Source of the DNA: Mesoterricola sediminis
GTDB lineage: Bacteria > Acidobacteriota > Holophagae > Holophagales > Holophagaceae
DNA length: 64,000 nt
Direction: 5' to 3'
NCBI RefSeq assembly: GCF_030295425.1
Contig: NZ_AP027081.1
Span: forward strand, 3,517,001 to 3,581,000
Made by a program: the position numbers and the translations under genes. Of this stretch, positions 26,430-35,605 are shown piece by piece. A model generated the notes under the pieces. It was not told where the DNA came from, did not search any database, and saw only the letters and a program-made list of their open reading frames with translations. The stretch's first letter is position 1. Each line of letters begins with the position of its first letter.

Positions 26430-27026
26430 TCAGGCCCGCATGCCGCCCGGGAACGCGGGCGCGGCGAGGCGGAAGATGTAGTCCCGCAGGTCGGGGGGCC
26501 AGGTGCGCACGTGGACGCGGAAAGCCGTGGCGTCGGAGGCCTGGAGGGCCCGCAGGGCCTCTCGGTGGCCCGGCAAGTCGCCGGTGAGGCTGGCCATGGC
26601 CCGGGCCGTGCGCGCCTGGGCCAGGCGGACGGTTTCCCGGGGATCCGGGGCGTGGCTGGCGGCCTCGACGAGCCGCCGGAGGGTCGCGGAGGCTCCGCCC
26701 GGCTGGGCCTTGAGCCAGGTCCAGTGGGCCTCCAGGAGGGTCACCTCCCGGGCGACCACCCCCAGGCGCGGGCGCCCACGGACGCCCCGGGGGGCGCCGC
26801 CGGGGGGGGCGGGTTCCGGGACCGCCGGCCCCGCCATGGGCGGCAAGGGCTGGTCCGGATCCAGGTCCGTCACCTGCCCGGTATCGTCCCGCACCACGAC
26901 CCAGGGCCGCCCCGGGTGCTCCGCGCGCCAGGCGCGCAGGCCCTGCATCACGGTCTCCAGCCCCCCGTTGGCGAGGCGCAGGGTGCCCGTGAAGGCCGTA
27001 AAGGTCGGCTGGCCGGGGTCGTTCAT
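26430..27026 (-). CDS. DUF2239 family protein
   Basis: A 198-residue cytoplasmic protein. FTAFTGTLRLANGGLETV at the start, VVVRDDTGQVTDLD, RGRPRLGVVAREVTLLEAHW and MASLTGDLPGHREALRAL are the conserved blocks of DUF2239. Function unknown in the family. The frame stays open 23 codons further upstream, but ATG 27026 fits the family start. Confidence 0.85.
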   Translation of the reverse strand: MNDPGQPTFTAFTGTLRLANGGLETVMQGLRAWRAEHPGRPWVVVRDDTGQVTDLDPDQPLPPMAGPAVPEPAPPGGAPRGVRGRPRLGVVAREVTLLEAHWTWLKAQPGGASATLRRLVEAASHAPDPRETVRLAQARTARAMASLTGDLPGHREALRALQASDATAFRVHVRTWPPDLRDYIFRLAAPAFPGGMRA

Positions 27027-27224
27027 GGGTGCCTCCGCGCCTATTATCGCCCGGATTAAACCCCAAGCAAATAACCCGGGTATAAATATCATCAAATCCG
27101 CGCCCGCGCCGGGGTCAACCTACGCAATCTTCTTCAATTGATGGGTATTCCAGGCTAGCATGGACGCTAAATCCGTCTGTCCGGACCTCGTCCAGTCGAC
27201 CTTTTCACACAGGTATAAATATCC

Positions 27225-28808
27225 ATGGTTTCCCCTGGCCTCCTGGGAGGCACCCCCCCGAAGGATGGGCTTCTGGCCCTGGGGTTCTTCGTTTTCGCGC
27301 TGCTGGTGGTCCAGGCCTGCCAGCGGCTGGTCGAGCACGCCTCCCAGCACATCGAGCCGGTGGAACGCCGGACCGGCCTCCTCCGGGGCGCCCTCTACCT
27401 GGGGTTCCTGGTCTGGGCCCTCGACATGGCGGGCTACGCCATGTATCCCTGGGCCCGGCTGGCCACGGTCCACCTGGGCCCCGCCCTCCTGGCCCTGGCG
27501 GCGATGCTGGTGCTCGCCCAGGCCATCTTCCCCCTGTTCGTGGGCACCCAGGCCGTGGGGCGCGCCTGGGTCGGCGCGTTCGGCCTCAGCGGGGGGGTCC
27601 TCAGCGTGCACGTGCTGGCGGCCTCGGCCTTCGGCGCCCGCCCCGGGGGGGTCATCTTCCCCAAGCTCCTCCTGGCCTTCCTCCTGTCCGCCGCCATCGC
27701 CGGCGGGCTGGCCATGCTCCACCGCAACCACCGGGGGTTCCGGGGGCGATCCCCCCGGACCCTCTCCTGGAACGGCAAGGTGACCGCCGCCGTGCTGGTC
27801 GTGCTCCTGCACCGGACCCTCTGCGCGGCCATTCCCCTCCATTCCGACCCCCGGCCGATGCTCCCGGACGCGGTGTCCACCCTCGTCGGCGTGGCCTTCT
27901 TCGCGGCGGTGGTGGGCCTGGACCAGTGGCTGTCCATGCGGGCGGAGCGCGCCCGGCGGGAGGTCTTCGACCAGGCCCACGCCCTCCTCCGGAGCAGCGC
28001 CTCCCGGACCGGAACCCAGCGCGAGGAACTGAGCAGGGTGGCCGAACGCGCGGAGGCCATCCTGGCCGAAACCCAGTTCGAAATGCACTTCCAACCCATC
28101 TTCTCCCTCCTGCCTGAACGCCCGGGCGTGAGGTTCGAAGCCCTCCTGCGCCCCCGCCATCCGGACCTGGGCCCGATCCATCCGGAGACGTTCTTCCTCG
28201 CCTGCGACCGCCGGGGCATCACCCCCATGGCCGACCGGATCGTGCTGGAATCGGCCATCCGCCGCTCCCGCGGCTGGGCGAGGCGCCTTCCGGGCTGCCG
28301 GGGCATCGCCGTCAATGTGAGCCCGAGGACGCTGCTGGACCCGGATTTCCCCGAATGGCTGGCGGCGGCCCGGGAAGGCCTGCCCACGGGCTGGCTCCAG
28401 CTCGAGATCACCGAGCACGCCATGGTGGCCAACCGCGGCCCCCTGGCCGAGGTGCTGCTGCGCCTGGAGGCCCTGGGGATCCAGACCTACCTGGATGACT
28501 TCGGCACCGGGTTCTCGTCCCTGGGCGTCCTGCCGGCCATCCCCGTCGCCGGCATCAAGTGCGACCGCAGCCTGCTCTCCGGCGAGCCCCAGGCGCGCAC
28601 CGGCCAGGTGATCCTCGAGAAGCTCTGCCAGATGACCCGGGAGCTGGGCATCGCCACCACCGTGGAGGGCGTCGAGACCCCCGCGGAACTGGAGATGATC
28701 CGCCGGTTCGGCGCCACCTCCGCCCAGGGCTTCCACCTGGGCCGGCCGATGCCCGCGGAGCAGGTGGAAGGCTGGCTGGTCTCCCAGGAAAGCTCAAGCG
28801 AGGGGTAG
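27225..28808 (+). CDS. Membrane-anchored EAL-domain cyclic-di-GMP phosphodiesterase
   Basis: A 527-residue protein. Residues ~1-235 hold about seven hydrophobic helices, a membrane sensor module I do not recognise. Residues ~275-520 are an EAL domain: FEALLRPR (EAL motif), IAVNVSP, LEITEHA, YLDDFGTGFSS, IKCDRS and TVEGVET supply the metal and catalytic residues, so hydrolysis of c-di-GMP is expected. No GGDEF domain. Its 3' end overlaps the convergent hybrid kinase gene by 15 bp. Confidence 0.9.
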   Translation: MVSPGLLGGTPPKDGLLALGFFVFALLVVQACQRLVEHASQHIEPVERRTGLLRGALYLGFLVWALDMAGYAMYPWARLATVHLGPALLALAAMLVLAQAIFPLFVGTQAVGRAWVGAFGLSGGVLSVHVLAASAFGARPGGVIFPKLLLAFLLSAAIAGGLAMLHRNHRGFRGRSPRTLSWNGKVTAAVLVVLLHRTLCAAIPLHSDPRPMLPDAVSTLVGVAFFAAVVGLDQWLSMRAERARREVFDQAHALLRSSASRTGTQREELSRVAERAEAILAETQFEMHFQPIFSLLPERPGVRFEALLRPRHPDLGPIHPETFFLACDRRGITPMADRIVLESAIRRSRGWARRLPGCRGIAVNVSPRTLLDPDFPEWLAAAREGLPTGWLQLEITEHAMVANRGPLAEVLLRLEALGIQTYLDDFGTGFSSLGVLPAIPVAGIKCDRSLLSGEPQARTGQVILEKLCQMTRELGIATTVEGVETPAELEMIRRFGATSAQGFHLGRPMPAEQVEGWLVSQESSSEG

Positions 28809-31800
28809 CCCGGACGGCGCGTCCAGGACGGCCCGGACCCGGGCGGCCAGTTCCTCCAGGGTGAAGGGCTTGTCCAGGAGCTGCACCTCCTCCGGGATGG
28901 ACCCCTGGGTGGCGATCACGTCGGCCGTATAGCCGGACATGTAGAGCACCCGCAGGTCCGGCCTCAGCCCCCGGGCCTTGGCCGCCAGGTCCCGGCCGTT
29001 CATGCCGGGCATGATGACGTCGGTGAGGAGCAGGTCCAGGGCCACCGGGCCCTCCATGATCGCCAGGGCCTCCGCGGGCGTGGCGGCGGGGAGGACGGTG
29101 TAGCCCAGGGTCTCCAGCAGCATCTGGGCGACCTCCAGGTTCATCGGCTCGTCCTCCACCACGAGGATCGTCTCGCCCCCGCGCCGTGCGGGAGCCTTCT
29201 CCTCGCGCAGGACCTCGCCGGCCTCCGCCTCCCCGCAGCGGGGCAGGTGGACCCGGAAGCGGGTGCCCCGGCCCGGGGCGCTCTCCACCTCGATGAAGCC
29301 GCTGTTCTGCTCCACGATGCCGTACACGGTGGCCAGCCCCAGGCCCGTGCCGCGCCCCACGGCCTTGGTGGTGAAGAAGGGCTCGAAGATGTGCTTCTGC
29401 TGTTCCGGATCCATGCCGCAGCCCGTGTCCCCCACCTCCAGGACGACGAAGTCCCCGGCGGGCCGGTGGGGCAGCGCGGGATCGGCCTGCACCGTCACGT
29501 TCTCGGTCCGGATCCACATGCGGCCGATGCCGGCGATGGCGTCCCGGGCGTTCACGGTCAGGTTCGCCAGCACCTGGTCCAGCTGGGCGGGGTCCATGCG
29601 GACCCGCCAGAGGCCGTCCGCGGGCCCGTAGTCCAGGGTGATGTTCTCCCCGATGAGACGGGTGAGCATCTGGATCATGTCCGGGATGGCGTGGTTGAGG
29701 TCCAGCACCTTGGGCGACGTGGCCTGCTTGCGGGCGAAGGCCAGGAGCTGCCGGGTGAGTTCCGTGGAACGGACCGCCGCCTTCTTGATCTCCTCGAAGC
29801 GGTCCAGGGCCCGCCCCGGGGGGCTCGCCAGGATGCCCATGTCGGCGTTGGCCACGATGACCCCGAGCATGTTGTTGAAGTCGTGGGCCACGCCCCCGGC
29901 GAGGCGCCCGATGGACTCCAGCTTCTGGGCCTGCTGCACCTCCTCCTGCAGGCGCTGGCGTTCCGACTCCGCGCGCACCCAGTCGGTGATGTCGGACAGG
30001 GTGAGCAGGGATTCGCCGCCCAGGGCCGTCGCGGAGACGAGGACGGTGCGCTGGCCCCCGTCGCGGCAGGCGACGGTGGATTCCAGGACGGGGATCCCGC
30101 TGCCCGGGTCGGTGCGGAGGGTCCAGGCCGCCTCCGCCCCTCCGGGGCGGGACGCGTGGAGCCAATCCGTCAGCGCGGGCACCTCGTCGAGGGAATACCC
30201 GAAGGTCCGGGTGAACTGGGAATTCAGGGCCGTGACCCGCCCGGCCTCGCCGAGAAGGCACATGGGCACGGGCGCGGCCTCGAACAGCTGCCGGAACCGG
30301 GTGCCGCTCTCGACCAGGGCGCGCTCCTCCCGGTCCCGCTCCAGGGCGATCGAGGTGACCTGGGCCGCCGTGGCCATGAGGGTCCGCATCTGCTCCGACG
30401 GCTTCCCGGGGGCGGCGCGGTAGAGGGTGAAGGCGCCCAGGACGCGCCCGTTGGCGGCGAGGATGGGCGTGGCCCACACGGCCCGGATGCCGTACGACCC
30501 CAGGTGGTGGCGCATGGCCAGGTCGCAGGCGGGATCGGTCATGAGATCCTCCACCACGACGTCGGCCTGCGCAGCGACGCAGCGCCCCGAGGGCCCGGCC
30601 CCCGCCCCGGCCTGGAGAGGAATGACGGGCCGGGCCTCGATGAGGCCCGGCGGGAGGCCCGCGTAGGCCGTCCACTTCAGCCCCCCGGCCCCCTCGTCCA
30701 CCAGCAGGATCCCCGCCATGGCGTCGGGGGCCAGGTCGCGCACGAACCCGCAGGCGGCCCCGAGCAGGGCCTGGATGGGCTCGCCGGCGACGATGCGCTC
30801 CAGGAACCGGTTCTGGGCCGCCAGCCTCCGCTGGGTCCACTTGAGCTCGGTGATGTCCCGGGCGATGCCGAAGTGGCCGGTGATGGAACCCTCCTCCTCC
30901 CGCAGGGGCCCCCGGGTCACCAGGAAGGTGCGGGGTCCGGCCGAGGTGGGCAGGATCTCCTCCACCGTGTCGGTGCGGCCGTGCACGAGCACCGCCTCTC
31001 CCGCCGCCAGGGCCCGGGCCGCCTCGGGATCCACCGAATCCCCTTCCCGCTTCCCGAAGACCCGCTCCGCGACGGGGTTGAAGACCAGGCGCCGACCCCG
31101 GCGGTCGAAGGCGAAAATGGCATCGCTGGACCCGCTGGCGATGCTGTCCAGCAGGCGCAGGGTCCGCAGGCGCTCCGCCTGGACCGCGCGCTCCCGCCGG
31201 GTGTCAGCCATGAGGCGCTGCTGCCGGAAGAGGTGGGCCGAGATGCCCACGAGGAACAGGCCCAGGAGCGCCGCGAGGCCGATGATGGCCACCTGGTTGC
31301 GGCTGGCGGCCACGATCTCCTCCTGGTCCATCTTGGCCAGGAGGAACCAGTCGGTGCCGGCCACCGGCACCACGACGCCGGCGATGGCCCGGTCCCGGAA
31401 ATCCAGACCCTTCAGCCAGGTGCCGGGCCGCACCTCGCCCCTCAGGACGCGCGCGCCCACCAGGGACGACGTCGCGAGGGGCCACCGGCGGTTCAGGGCC
31501 AGGCCCTCCTGGAAGCGGGAGTCCGTGAGCGGCAGGAGGTCGTCCCCGTCCCGGCGGAAGAGGATCGCCTCGCCCGTGGTGGAGGGCGAGGGCCAGTCCT
31601 GCAGGCGCGCGTGGACCTGGCGCGCCATGTCCGCCCCGAAGACCACCACCGGCACCCGCCCGCCGCCGGGGGCCCGCAGGGGCGCCAGGAAGTCCAGGTG
31701 GAGCCGGCCGCCGGCGTCCCGGTAGGGCCCCACGACCCGGACCCGCTGGTCCAGGGCCGAGGCCTCCGCCGCCTGCCCCACCTCGGGGGCCACGTCCTGG

Positions 31801-32390
31801 CTGGGCTGGGGCAGGACCCACGCCCCGCCGTCGAGGACGCCCATGGAGGAGAAGCCTCGCGCCTCCCGGTAGACCTCCAGGCGGCCCATGATGTGCTGAC
31901 GCCCCTCGTCGAGCCCCTTCACCTTCCACTTCCGGTAGGCTTCGCTCCAGACGGAGGAGGAGGCCGTGAATTCGGCGTCGCCGGTGCGTTCCTGGATCCA
32001 TTCTGCGGTTTGCCGGGCCTTCAGCTCCGCGATGGCGTGAAGGCGCGCGCCCTCCTTGCGCTCCTGGTAGCGCATCGCCTCCCCGGCCCCGAACCAGGCC
32101 AGGAGGAGGATGGCGAGGGCCGCCATGGCCGCGGGCTGGAAGATCCGCCGCCAGCCCCGGGGACGCTGGGGGCCGTCCCCCTCCGGCAGCCCCCCCATGC
32201 CCCGGTAGAGGAGGAGGGAGCTCACCCCCACGAAGAGCCAGCCCTTGAGGGTGTTGACCAGCGCGAGCCGGGCCGGGTCCCGGACGAGGAAGGACACGAC
32301 CTGGTCCGACAGGAGGATCCAGAGGGCGCTGAAGCCCGCATAGAGCAGCACCAGCCGCATCACGCCAACGGGCCGGGAACCTCCGCTCAT
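28794..32390 (-). CDS. Hybrid sensor histidine kinase (sensor loop, PAS, GAF, PAS, HK, receiver)
   Basis: A 1198-residue membrane kinase. Order: two N-terminal hydrophobic helices (about 10-70), another at ~88-108, an extracytoplasmic sensor region to ~360, a helix at ~367-388, PAS (~405-510), GAF (~525-680), PAS (~690-800), HisKA with AHDFNN (~830), HATPase with DTGCGMD and GTGLGLATVYG (~925-1045), and a C-terminal receiver (from ~1073) with Asp in LLLTDVIMPGMNG. The receiver lacks an output domain, so a phosphorelay or partner is needed. Clear GGAGG before ATG. Stimulus unknown. Confidence 0.93.
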   Translation of the reverse strand: MSGGSRPVGVMRLVLLYAGFSALWILLSDQVVSFLVRDPARLALVNTLKGWLFVGVSSLLLYRGMGGLPEGDGPQRPRGWRRIFQPAAMAALAILLLAWFGAGEAMRYQERKEGARLHAIAELKARQTAEWIQERTGDAEFTASSSVWSEAYRKWKVKGLDEGRQHIMGRLEVYREARGFSSMGVLDGGAWVLPQPSQDVAPEVGQAAEASALDQRVRVVGPYRDAGGRLHLDFLAPLRAPGGGRVPVVVFGADMARQVHARLQDWPSPSTTGEAILFRRDGDDLLPLTDSRFQEGLALNRRWPLATSSLVGARVLRGEVRPGTWLKGLDFRDRAIAGVVVPVAGTDWFLLAKMDQEEIVAASRNQVAIIGLAALLGLFLVGISAHLFRQQRLMADTRRERAVQAERLRTLRLLDSIASGSSDAIFAFDRRGRRLVFNPVAERVFGKREGDSVDPEAARALAAGEAVLVHGRTDTVEEILPTSAGPRTFLVTRGPLREEEGSITGHFGIARDITELKWTQRRLAAQNRFLERIVAGEPIQALLGAACGFVRDLAPDAMAGILLVDEGAGGLKWTAYAGLPPGLIEARPVIPLQAGAGAGPSGRCVAAQADVVVEDLMTDPACDLAMRHHLGSYGIRAVWATPILAANGRVLGAFTLYRAAPGKPSEQMRTLMATAAQVTSIALERDREERALVESGTRFRQLFEAAPVPMCLLGEAGRVTALNSQFTRTFGYSLDEVPALTDWLHASRPGGAEAAWTLRTDPGSGIPVLESTVACRDGGQRTVLVSATALGGESLLTLSDITDWVRAESERQRLQEEVQQAQKLESIGRLAGGVAHDFNNMLGVIVANADMGILASPPGRALDRFEEIKKAAVRSTELTRQLLAFARKQATSPKVLDLNHAIPDMIQMLTRLIGENITLDYGPADGLWRVRMDPAQLDQVLANLTVNARDAIAGIGRMWIRTENVTVQADPALPHRPAGDFVVLEVGDTGCGMDPEQQKHIFEPFFTTKAVGRGTGLGLATVYGIVEQNSGFIEVESAPGRGTRFRVHLPRCGEAEAGEVLREEKAPARRGGETILVVEDEPMNLEVAQMLLETLGYTVLPAATPAEALAIMEGPVALDLLLTDVIMPGMNGRDLAAKARGLRPDLRVLYMSGYTADVIATQGSIPEEVQLLDKPFTLEELAARVRAVLDAPSGLPLA

Positions 32391-32436
32391 GGACGCCTCC
32401 CGCGTCCGTCCCCATCCCGCCGATCCGCCGTTCCGA

Positions 32437-34104
32437 TCATGGCCACCCCCTCACACGCCGAGGATGAACTTCAGGTTCCTGGTCGCCTCCCGCCCGGCGG
32501 TGAAGACGATCCCGCCCGCCACGGTGATCCGGGACCGGCCCGGGAACAGAGGCTTGATCTCCTTCACGCCCAGCGGGTTCAGGAGGACGCCGTCCTCGAG
32601 GCGCACGAAGAGCAGGTGCGCGAAGGCCTGCTCCACCTCCCCCAGCGTGGTCCAGAAGGTGGCTTCCCGCGCGCCGTCCACCCAGGCCCACACGACCCCG
32701 CCGTGCACCTGGAAATGGGAGGTCCGCCCCACCGGCGCCTGCCGGGTCCCCTCCGGGCCCCGGATCGGATAGGTGGGGCCCGCGGACGGCTCCCAGGTCC
32801 TCGCCGGCTCCGGCGCGGCGGGGAGGGGCGGCTCGGGGACGGGGGGCGGGACCGGGACAGGCGAAGCCGGCGGGGCCGGGACAGGCGGAGCCGGCGGGAC
32901 CGGGACAGGCGGGGCCGGTGGCGCCGGGATAGGCGGAGCCGGCGGGGTCGGGACAGGCGGGGCCGGCGGCGCCGGTTTCCTGCGCTCCCCGTTCTGGCGC
33001 TTCCGGTGCGAGCCATTCCGGCGCTCTGAAGGCGGGGGCGGGGGCGGGGGCGGGGGCGGCGGCTCCGGCGCGGGGGCGGAGGGGGCGGAGGGGGCGGAGG
33101 GGGCGGAGGGGCGGAGGTTCGGGCGCAGGGGGTGGCGGCGGCGGCGCCGGCGCGGGGGGGGGCGGGAGCGGTTCCGGCCAGGGGGCCGGCGCGGGGAGGG
33201 TCGCCGGCGGCACCGGCTCGGCCGCCTCAGGCAGTTCGGGCGGCCGCACCGCGGCCAGGGCGGTGAGGTCCTGGCCCCTGTAGCCCTGCCGGCAGGCCTC
33301 GTCGAAGGCCCGGGCCAGGGTGCGGGCCCCGGGCACGCTCACGCCCGTCTCCACCGCGGCGTCCAGCCACAGGCGGAGGTCCTTGGCGGCCAGGTCCAGG
33401 GTGAGGTCGGTGGGCGCGAAGTCCCGGCGGACGATGAGCCCGCCCAGTCCGTCCAGCAGGGGGGACTTGAACAGGACGCCATTGAGCACCCGGAAGTATT
33501 CGGCGGGGGGGATCCCGGCGCGCTCCCCCACGGCCAGCGCCTCGGCGAGGCTCTCCACCACCGCCGCCGTCATGGCCGTGGCCCCCAGGCGCAGGACATG
33601 GGCCAGCTCGGGCCGGGTGCCGACCCGGGTGACCCCCTTGGCCAGGGATTCCAGCAGGGGCATGCAGCGGTTCAGGTGGAGTTCCGGCCCGGCGGCCAGG
33701 ATCCAGCCCTGGCGGGCGCTGACGAGGGCCGACTTGCCCAGGATGGGGGCGGCCACGAAACCCTGCCCGGCCGCCTCATGGGCGACGGCGAGCCGCCGGG
33801 ACGTGTCCATGCCGATGGAGCTCATGCACAGGTGGACGGCGCCATCGGCAAGGTGGGCGACCAACCCGTCCGGCCCCAGGGTGATGGCGCATTCCGCCTC
33901 GTCGTCCGGGACCAGGCTGAGGGCCACCGAGGCCCGGGCGGCCGCCTCGGCCACCGTGCCCCCGACCCGGGCCCCCGTTTCCGACGCGAGCTGGAGCGCC
34001 TTCTCCCCCACCCGGTCGTACAGGATCACCTCGTGCCCGAGCTGGACCAGGTTCCGCGCCACGGGGGCGCCCATCCTGCCGAGGCCGAGCACGGCGATGC
34101 GCAT
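32437..34104 (-). CDS. NAD(P)-dependent beta-hydroxyacid dehydrogenase-like protein with frame-disrupted 3' part
   Basis: Residues 1-290 are a convincing dehydrogenase: the Rossmann motif VLGLGRMGAPVARNL, the substrate-binding block GFVAAPILGKSALVSARQG, and the catalytic-Lys region (MTAAVVESLAEALAVGERAG; the usual Lys position should be checked, since I read HVLRLGATAMT without the customary GxxxK). From about residue 300 a Pro-rich linker starts. Around 33100-33120, in a run of G-rich repeats, the plausible frame switches. The rest of this open frame (GPACPGPAGSACPG...) looks like a shadow, whereas the other frame gives PVPVPPAPP and a LytTR-like end. It lies 3 bp after the tetraheme cytochrome gene. 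Confidence 0.65.
   Translation of the reverse strand: MRIAVLGLGRMGAPVARNLVQLGHEVILYDRVGEKALQLASETGARVGGTVAEAAARASVALSLVPDDEAECAITLGPDGLVAHLADGAVHLCMSSIGMDTSRRLAVAHEAAGQGFVAAPILGKSALVSARQGWILAAGPELHLNRCMPLLESLAKGVTRVGTRPELAHVLRLGATAMTAAVVESLAEALAVGERAGIPPAEYFRVLNGVLFKSPLLDGLGGLIVRRDFAPTDLTLDLAAKDLRLWLDAAVETGVSVPGARTLARAFDEACRQGYRGQDLTALAAVRPPELPEAAEPVPPATLPAPAPWPEPLPPPPAPAPPPPPPAPEPPPLRPLRPLRPLRPRAGAAAPAPAPAPAFRAPEWLAPEAPERGAQETGAAGPACPDPAGSAYPGATGPACPGPAGSACPGPAGFACPGPAPRPRAAPPRRAGAGEDLGAVRGPHLSDPGPGGDPAGAGGADLPFPGARRGRVGLGGRRAGSHLLDHAGGGGAGLRAPALRAPRGRRPPEPAGREGDQASVPGPVPDHRGGRDRLHRRAGGDQEPEVHPRRVRGWP
32451..33113 (-). CDS. Out-of-frame continuation: proline-rich linker and LytTR-like domain
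   Basis: This frame has no stop from about 33113 to 32451 and no credible start codon until GTG 32732, inside the domain, so it most likely continues the preceding dehydrogenase frame after a one-base slip. It encodes SAP repeats, poly-Pro, a basic patch (RHRKRQNGERRKP), then PPAPPVPVPP repeats and a final ~93 residues. Those read TTLGEVEQAFAHLLFVRLEDG, LLNPLGVKEIKPL and TAGREATRNLKFILGV in segments, the pattern of a LytTR DNA-binding domain. Whether the slip is natural, programmed or a sequencing error in the G-rich tract cannot be told. Confidence 0.5.
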   Translation of the reverse strand, partial: RPSAPSAPSAPSAPAPEPPPPPPPPPPPSERRNGSHRKRQNGERRKPAPPAPPVPTPPAPPIPAPPAPPVPVPPAPPVPAPPASPVPVPPPVPEPPLPAAPEPARTWEPSAGPTYPIRGPEGTRQAPVGRTSHFQVHGGVVWAWVDGAREATFWTTLGEVEQAFAHLLFVRLEDGVLLNPLGVKEIKPLFPGRSRITVAGGIVFTAGREATRNLKFILGV

Positions 34105-34107
34105 GGG

Positions 34108-34470
34108 CTACCGGGGTTTCAGCTTGAAATCGGGGTGGCACTCCAAGCACTTGACGACGGGCGGCTTGTGCTGGCGGTGGCAGTCGACGCAGGCGAAGGG
34201 CCCCGGGTGGCCCGCCTTCAGGGGCGCATGGGGGTTCAGCGGCAGGGCCTTGGTGTAGGCCGCCATCGCCGGATAGTCCCCATGGCAGTTGTAGCAGGAG
34301 CTGTCGGGGACCGCCGCCTTGTCCGGATTCTCGGTCCCATGGCAGTTGTGGCAGGTGACCCCTGCCTTCACATGCTTGGCGTTGAGCCGGGGGTCGGCGG
34401 CGAACCCCTGGGCGGACAGGATCATGCAGCCCACGATCAGCGTCAGGGACTGGAGGGCTCGCATATTCAT
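34108..34470 (-). CDS. Small tetraheme cytochrome c
   Basis: A 120-residue periplasmic protein with a signal peptide ending at GFAA and four CxxCH heme sites: C40-H44, C59-H63, C94-H98 and C108-H112. Several extra His can act as distal ligands. Size and spacing resemble small tetraheme cytochromes and the heme domain of flavocytochrome c fumarate reductases. It would shuttle electrons across the periplasm, fitting anaerobic respiration. It is followed after 3 bp by the dehydrogenase-like gene. Confidence 0.92.
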   Translation of the reverse strand: MNMRALQSLTLIVGCMILSAQGFAADPRLNAKHVKAGVTCHNCHGTENPDKAAVPDSSCYNCHGDYPAMAAYTKALPLNPHAPLKAGHPGPFACVDCHRQHKPPVVKCLECHPDFKLKPR

Positions 34471-34606
34471 TTCCTCCCGCGGAAGCTTGGTCTTGGTCAG
34501 GTGACGGGGTAGCGTTAGTCTACTAAACTACGATCCATAGGTCGCCTGCTTCTTCCTTAGGGCCGGTACGGAGACCGGGCGGCCAGCCCTCCATTCGGGA
34601 GCACCC

Positions 34607-35590
34607 ATGGGCCTTTCCATCCTCCGCATCGCCGCCATTCTCGCGCTGGCCGCCCTGCCTCAGGCTGCCCAGACCGCCCAGATGCGGGCCAAGGTCTCGG
34701 AAGCGCTGCCCCACTACAACCCGACCGTGGCCGTCAACGGCGCGGTGGAGATCCCGGGCACCGACGCCATCTCGGACCTGGGCGAGGAGTGGGGACGCCT
34801 GTTCCACCAGTACCAGCCCCAGGGGCGGATCGTCTACGTGCCCAAGCTCACCAAGGAGGCCGTCAAGGACCTCACCGAGGGCACGCGCCCCCTGGTCATC
34901 ACGGCCCGGGAGCTCTCCCAGGACGAGATGAAGGCCTTCCAGGCGAAGCACGGCTACATGCCGATGCGCATTCCCGTGTGCCTCGACGCCATCATCGTGT
35001 TCGTCCACAAGAACAACCCGATCAGCAGCATCTCCATGGAGCAGCTGGACGCCATCTTCGGGCAGGAGCGCCACGGGGGCTACAAGGAGCCCGCCGCCAC
35101 CTGGTCCGACTTCAGGGTCCGGGGCGACCTGGGCAAGCGCGCCATCGTCGCCTACGGCCGCGGCGAAGGCACCACGACCCGCGAGGCCTTCCAGGCCTCC
35201 GTGCTCCTGAACGGCCCGTTCAAGGCCGGCGTCATCGCCAAGCCCGACGCCTCCTCCCTGGCCGAGAGCGTCATCACGGACGAGGCCGGCATCGCCTTCG
35301 GATCCCTGGCCAGCTGGTACGCCGGCGTGAAGGTCCTCCCGGTCATCCCCTACAAGTCCTCCGACGCCCGCCTCCCCAACCAGGACAACGTCACCCTGAG
35401 CCGCTACCCCATGCCGCGGCTCTACTACGCCTACCTGAACCGGGCCCCCGGCGCCGCCCTCGACCCCGCGCTCGGGGAGGTGCTCCACTTCCTCCTCAGC
35501 CAGGAGGGCCAGGGCGTGGCCGCCGACGTGGGCCTCCTGCCCGCGCCCCACGAGTTCCTGACCATCGCCCTGAAGCGCCTGGAGCGGTAG
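34607..35590 (+). CDS. PstS-like periplasmic substrate-binding protein
   Basis: A 327-residue exported protein (signal peptide about residues 1-24). GTDAISDLGEEWGRLFHQYQ, PLVITARELSQDEMKAF, DAIIVFVHKNNPISSISMEQ and GRGEGTTTREAFQASVL match the type II phosphate-binding (PBP-like) fold. No pstCAB genes are adjacent, so it is an orphan; phosphate is the likely but unproven ligand. GGGAG precedes the ATG. It is divergent from the cytochrome gene. Confidence 0.85.
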   Translation: MGLSILRIAAILALAALPQAAQTAQMRAKVSEALPHYNPTVAVNGAVEIPGTDAISDLGEEWGRLFHQYQPQGRIVYVPKLTKEAVKDLTEGTRPLVITARELSQDEMKAFQAKHGYMPMRIPVCLDAIIVFVHKNNPISSISMEQLDAIFGQERHGGYKEPAATWSDFRVRGDLGKRAIVAYGRGEGTTTREAFQASVLLNGPFKAGVIAKPDASSLAESVITDEAGIAFGSLASWYAGVKVLPVIPYKSSDARLPNQDNVTLSRYPMPRLYYAYLNRAPGAALDPALGEVLHFLLSQEGQGVAADVGLLPAPHEFLTIALKRLER

Positions 35591-35605
35591 ACGGGGACGT
35601 CCGGA

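Noticed and set aside
32451-32732. LytTR-like segment as an independent 93-codon gene from GTG 32732
   Set aside because: The same frame continues upstream without stops as a plausible proline-rich linker, and no ribosome-binding site lies before that GTG, so a fused, frame-slipped gene is more likely.
29247-33029. A 1260-codon open frame opposite the hybrid kinase
   Set aside because: Shadow frame; the minus strand has complete PAS, GAF, kinase and receiver motifs.
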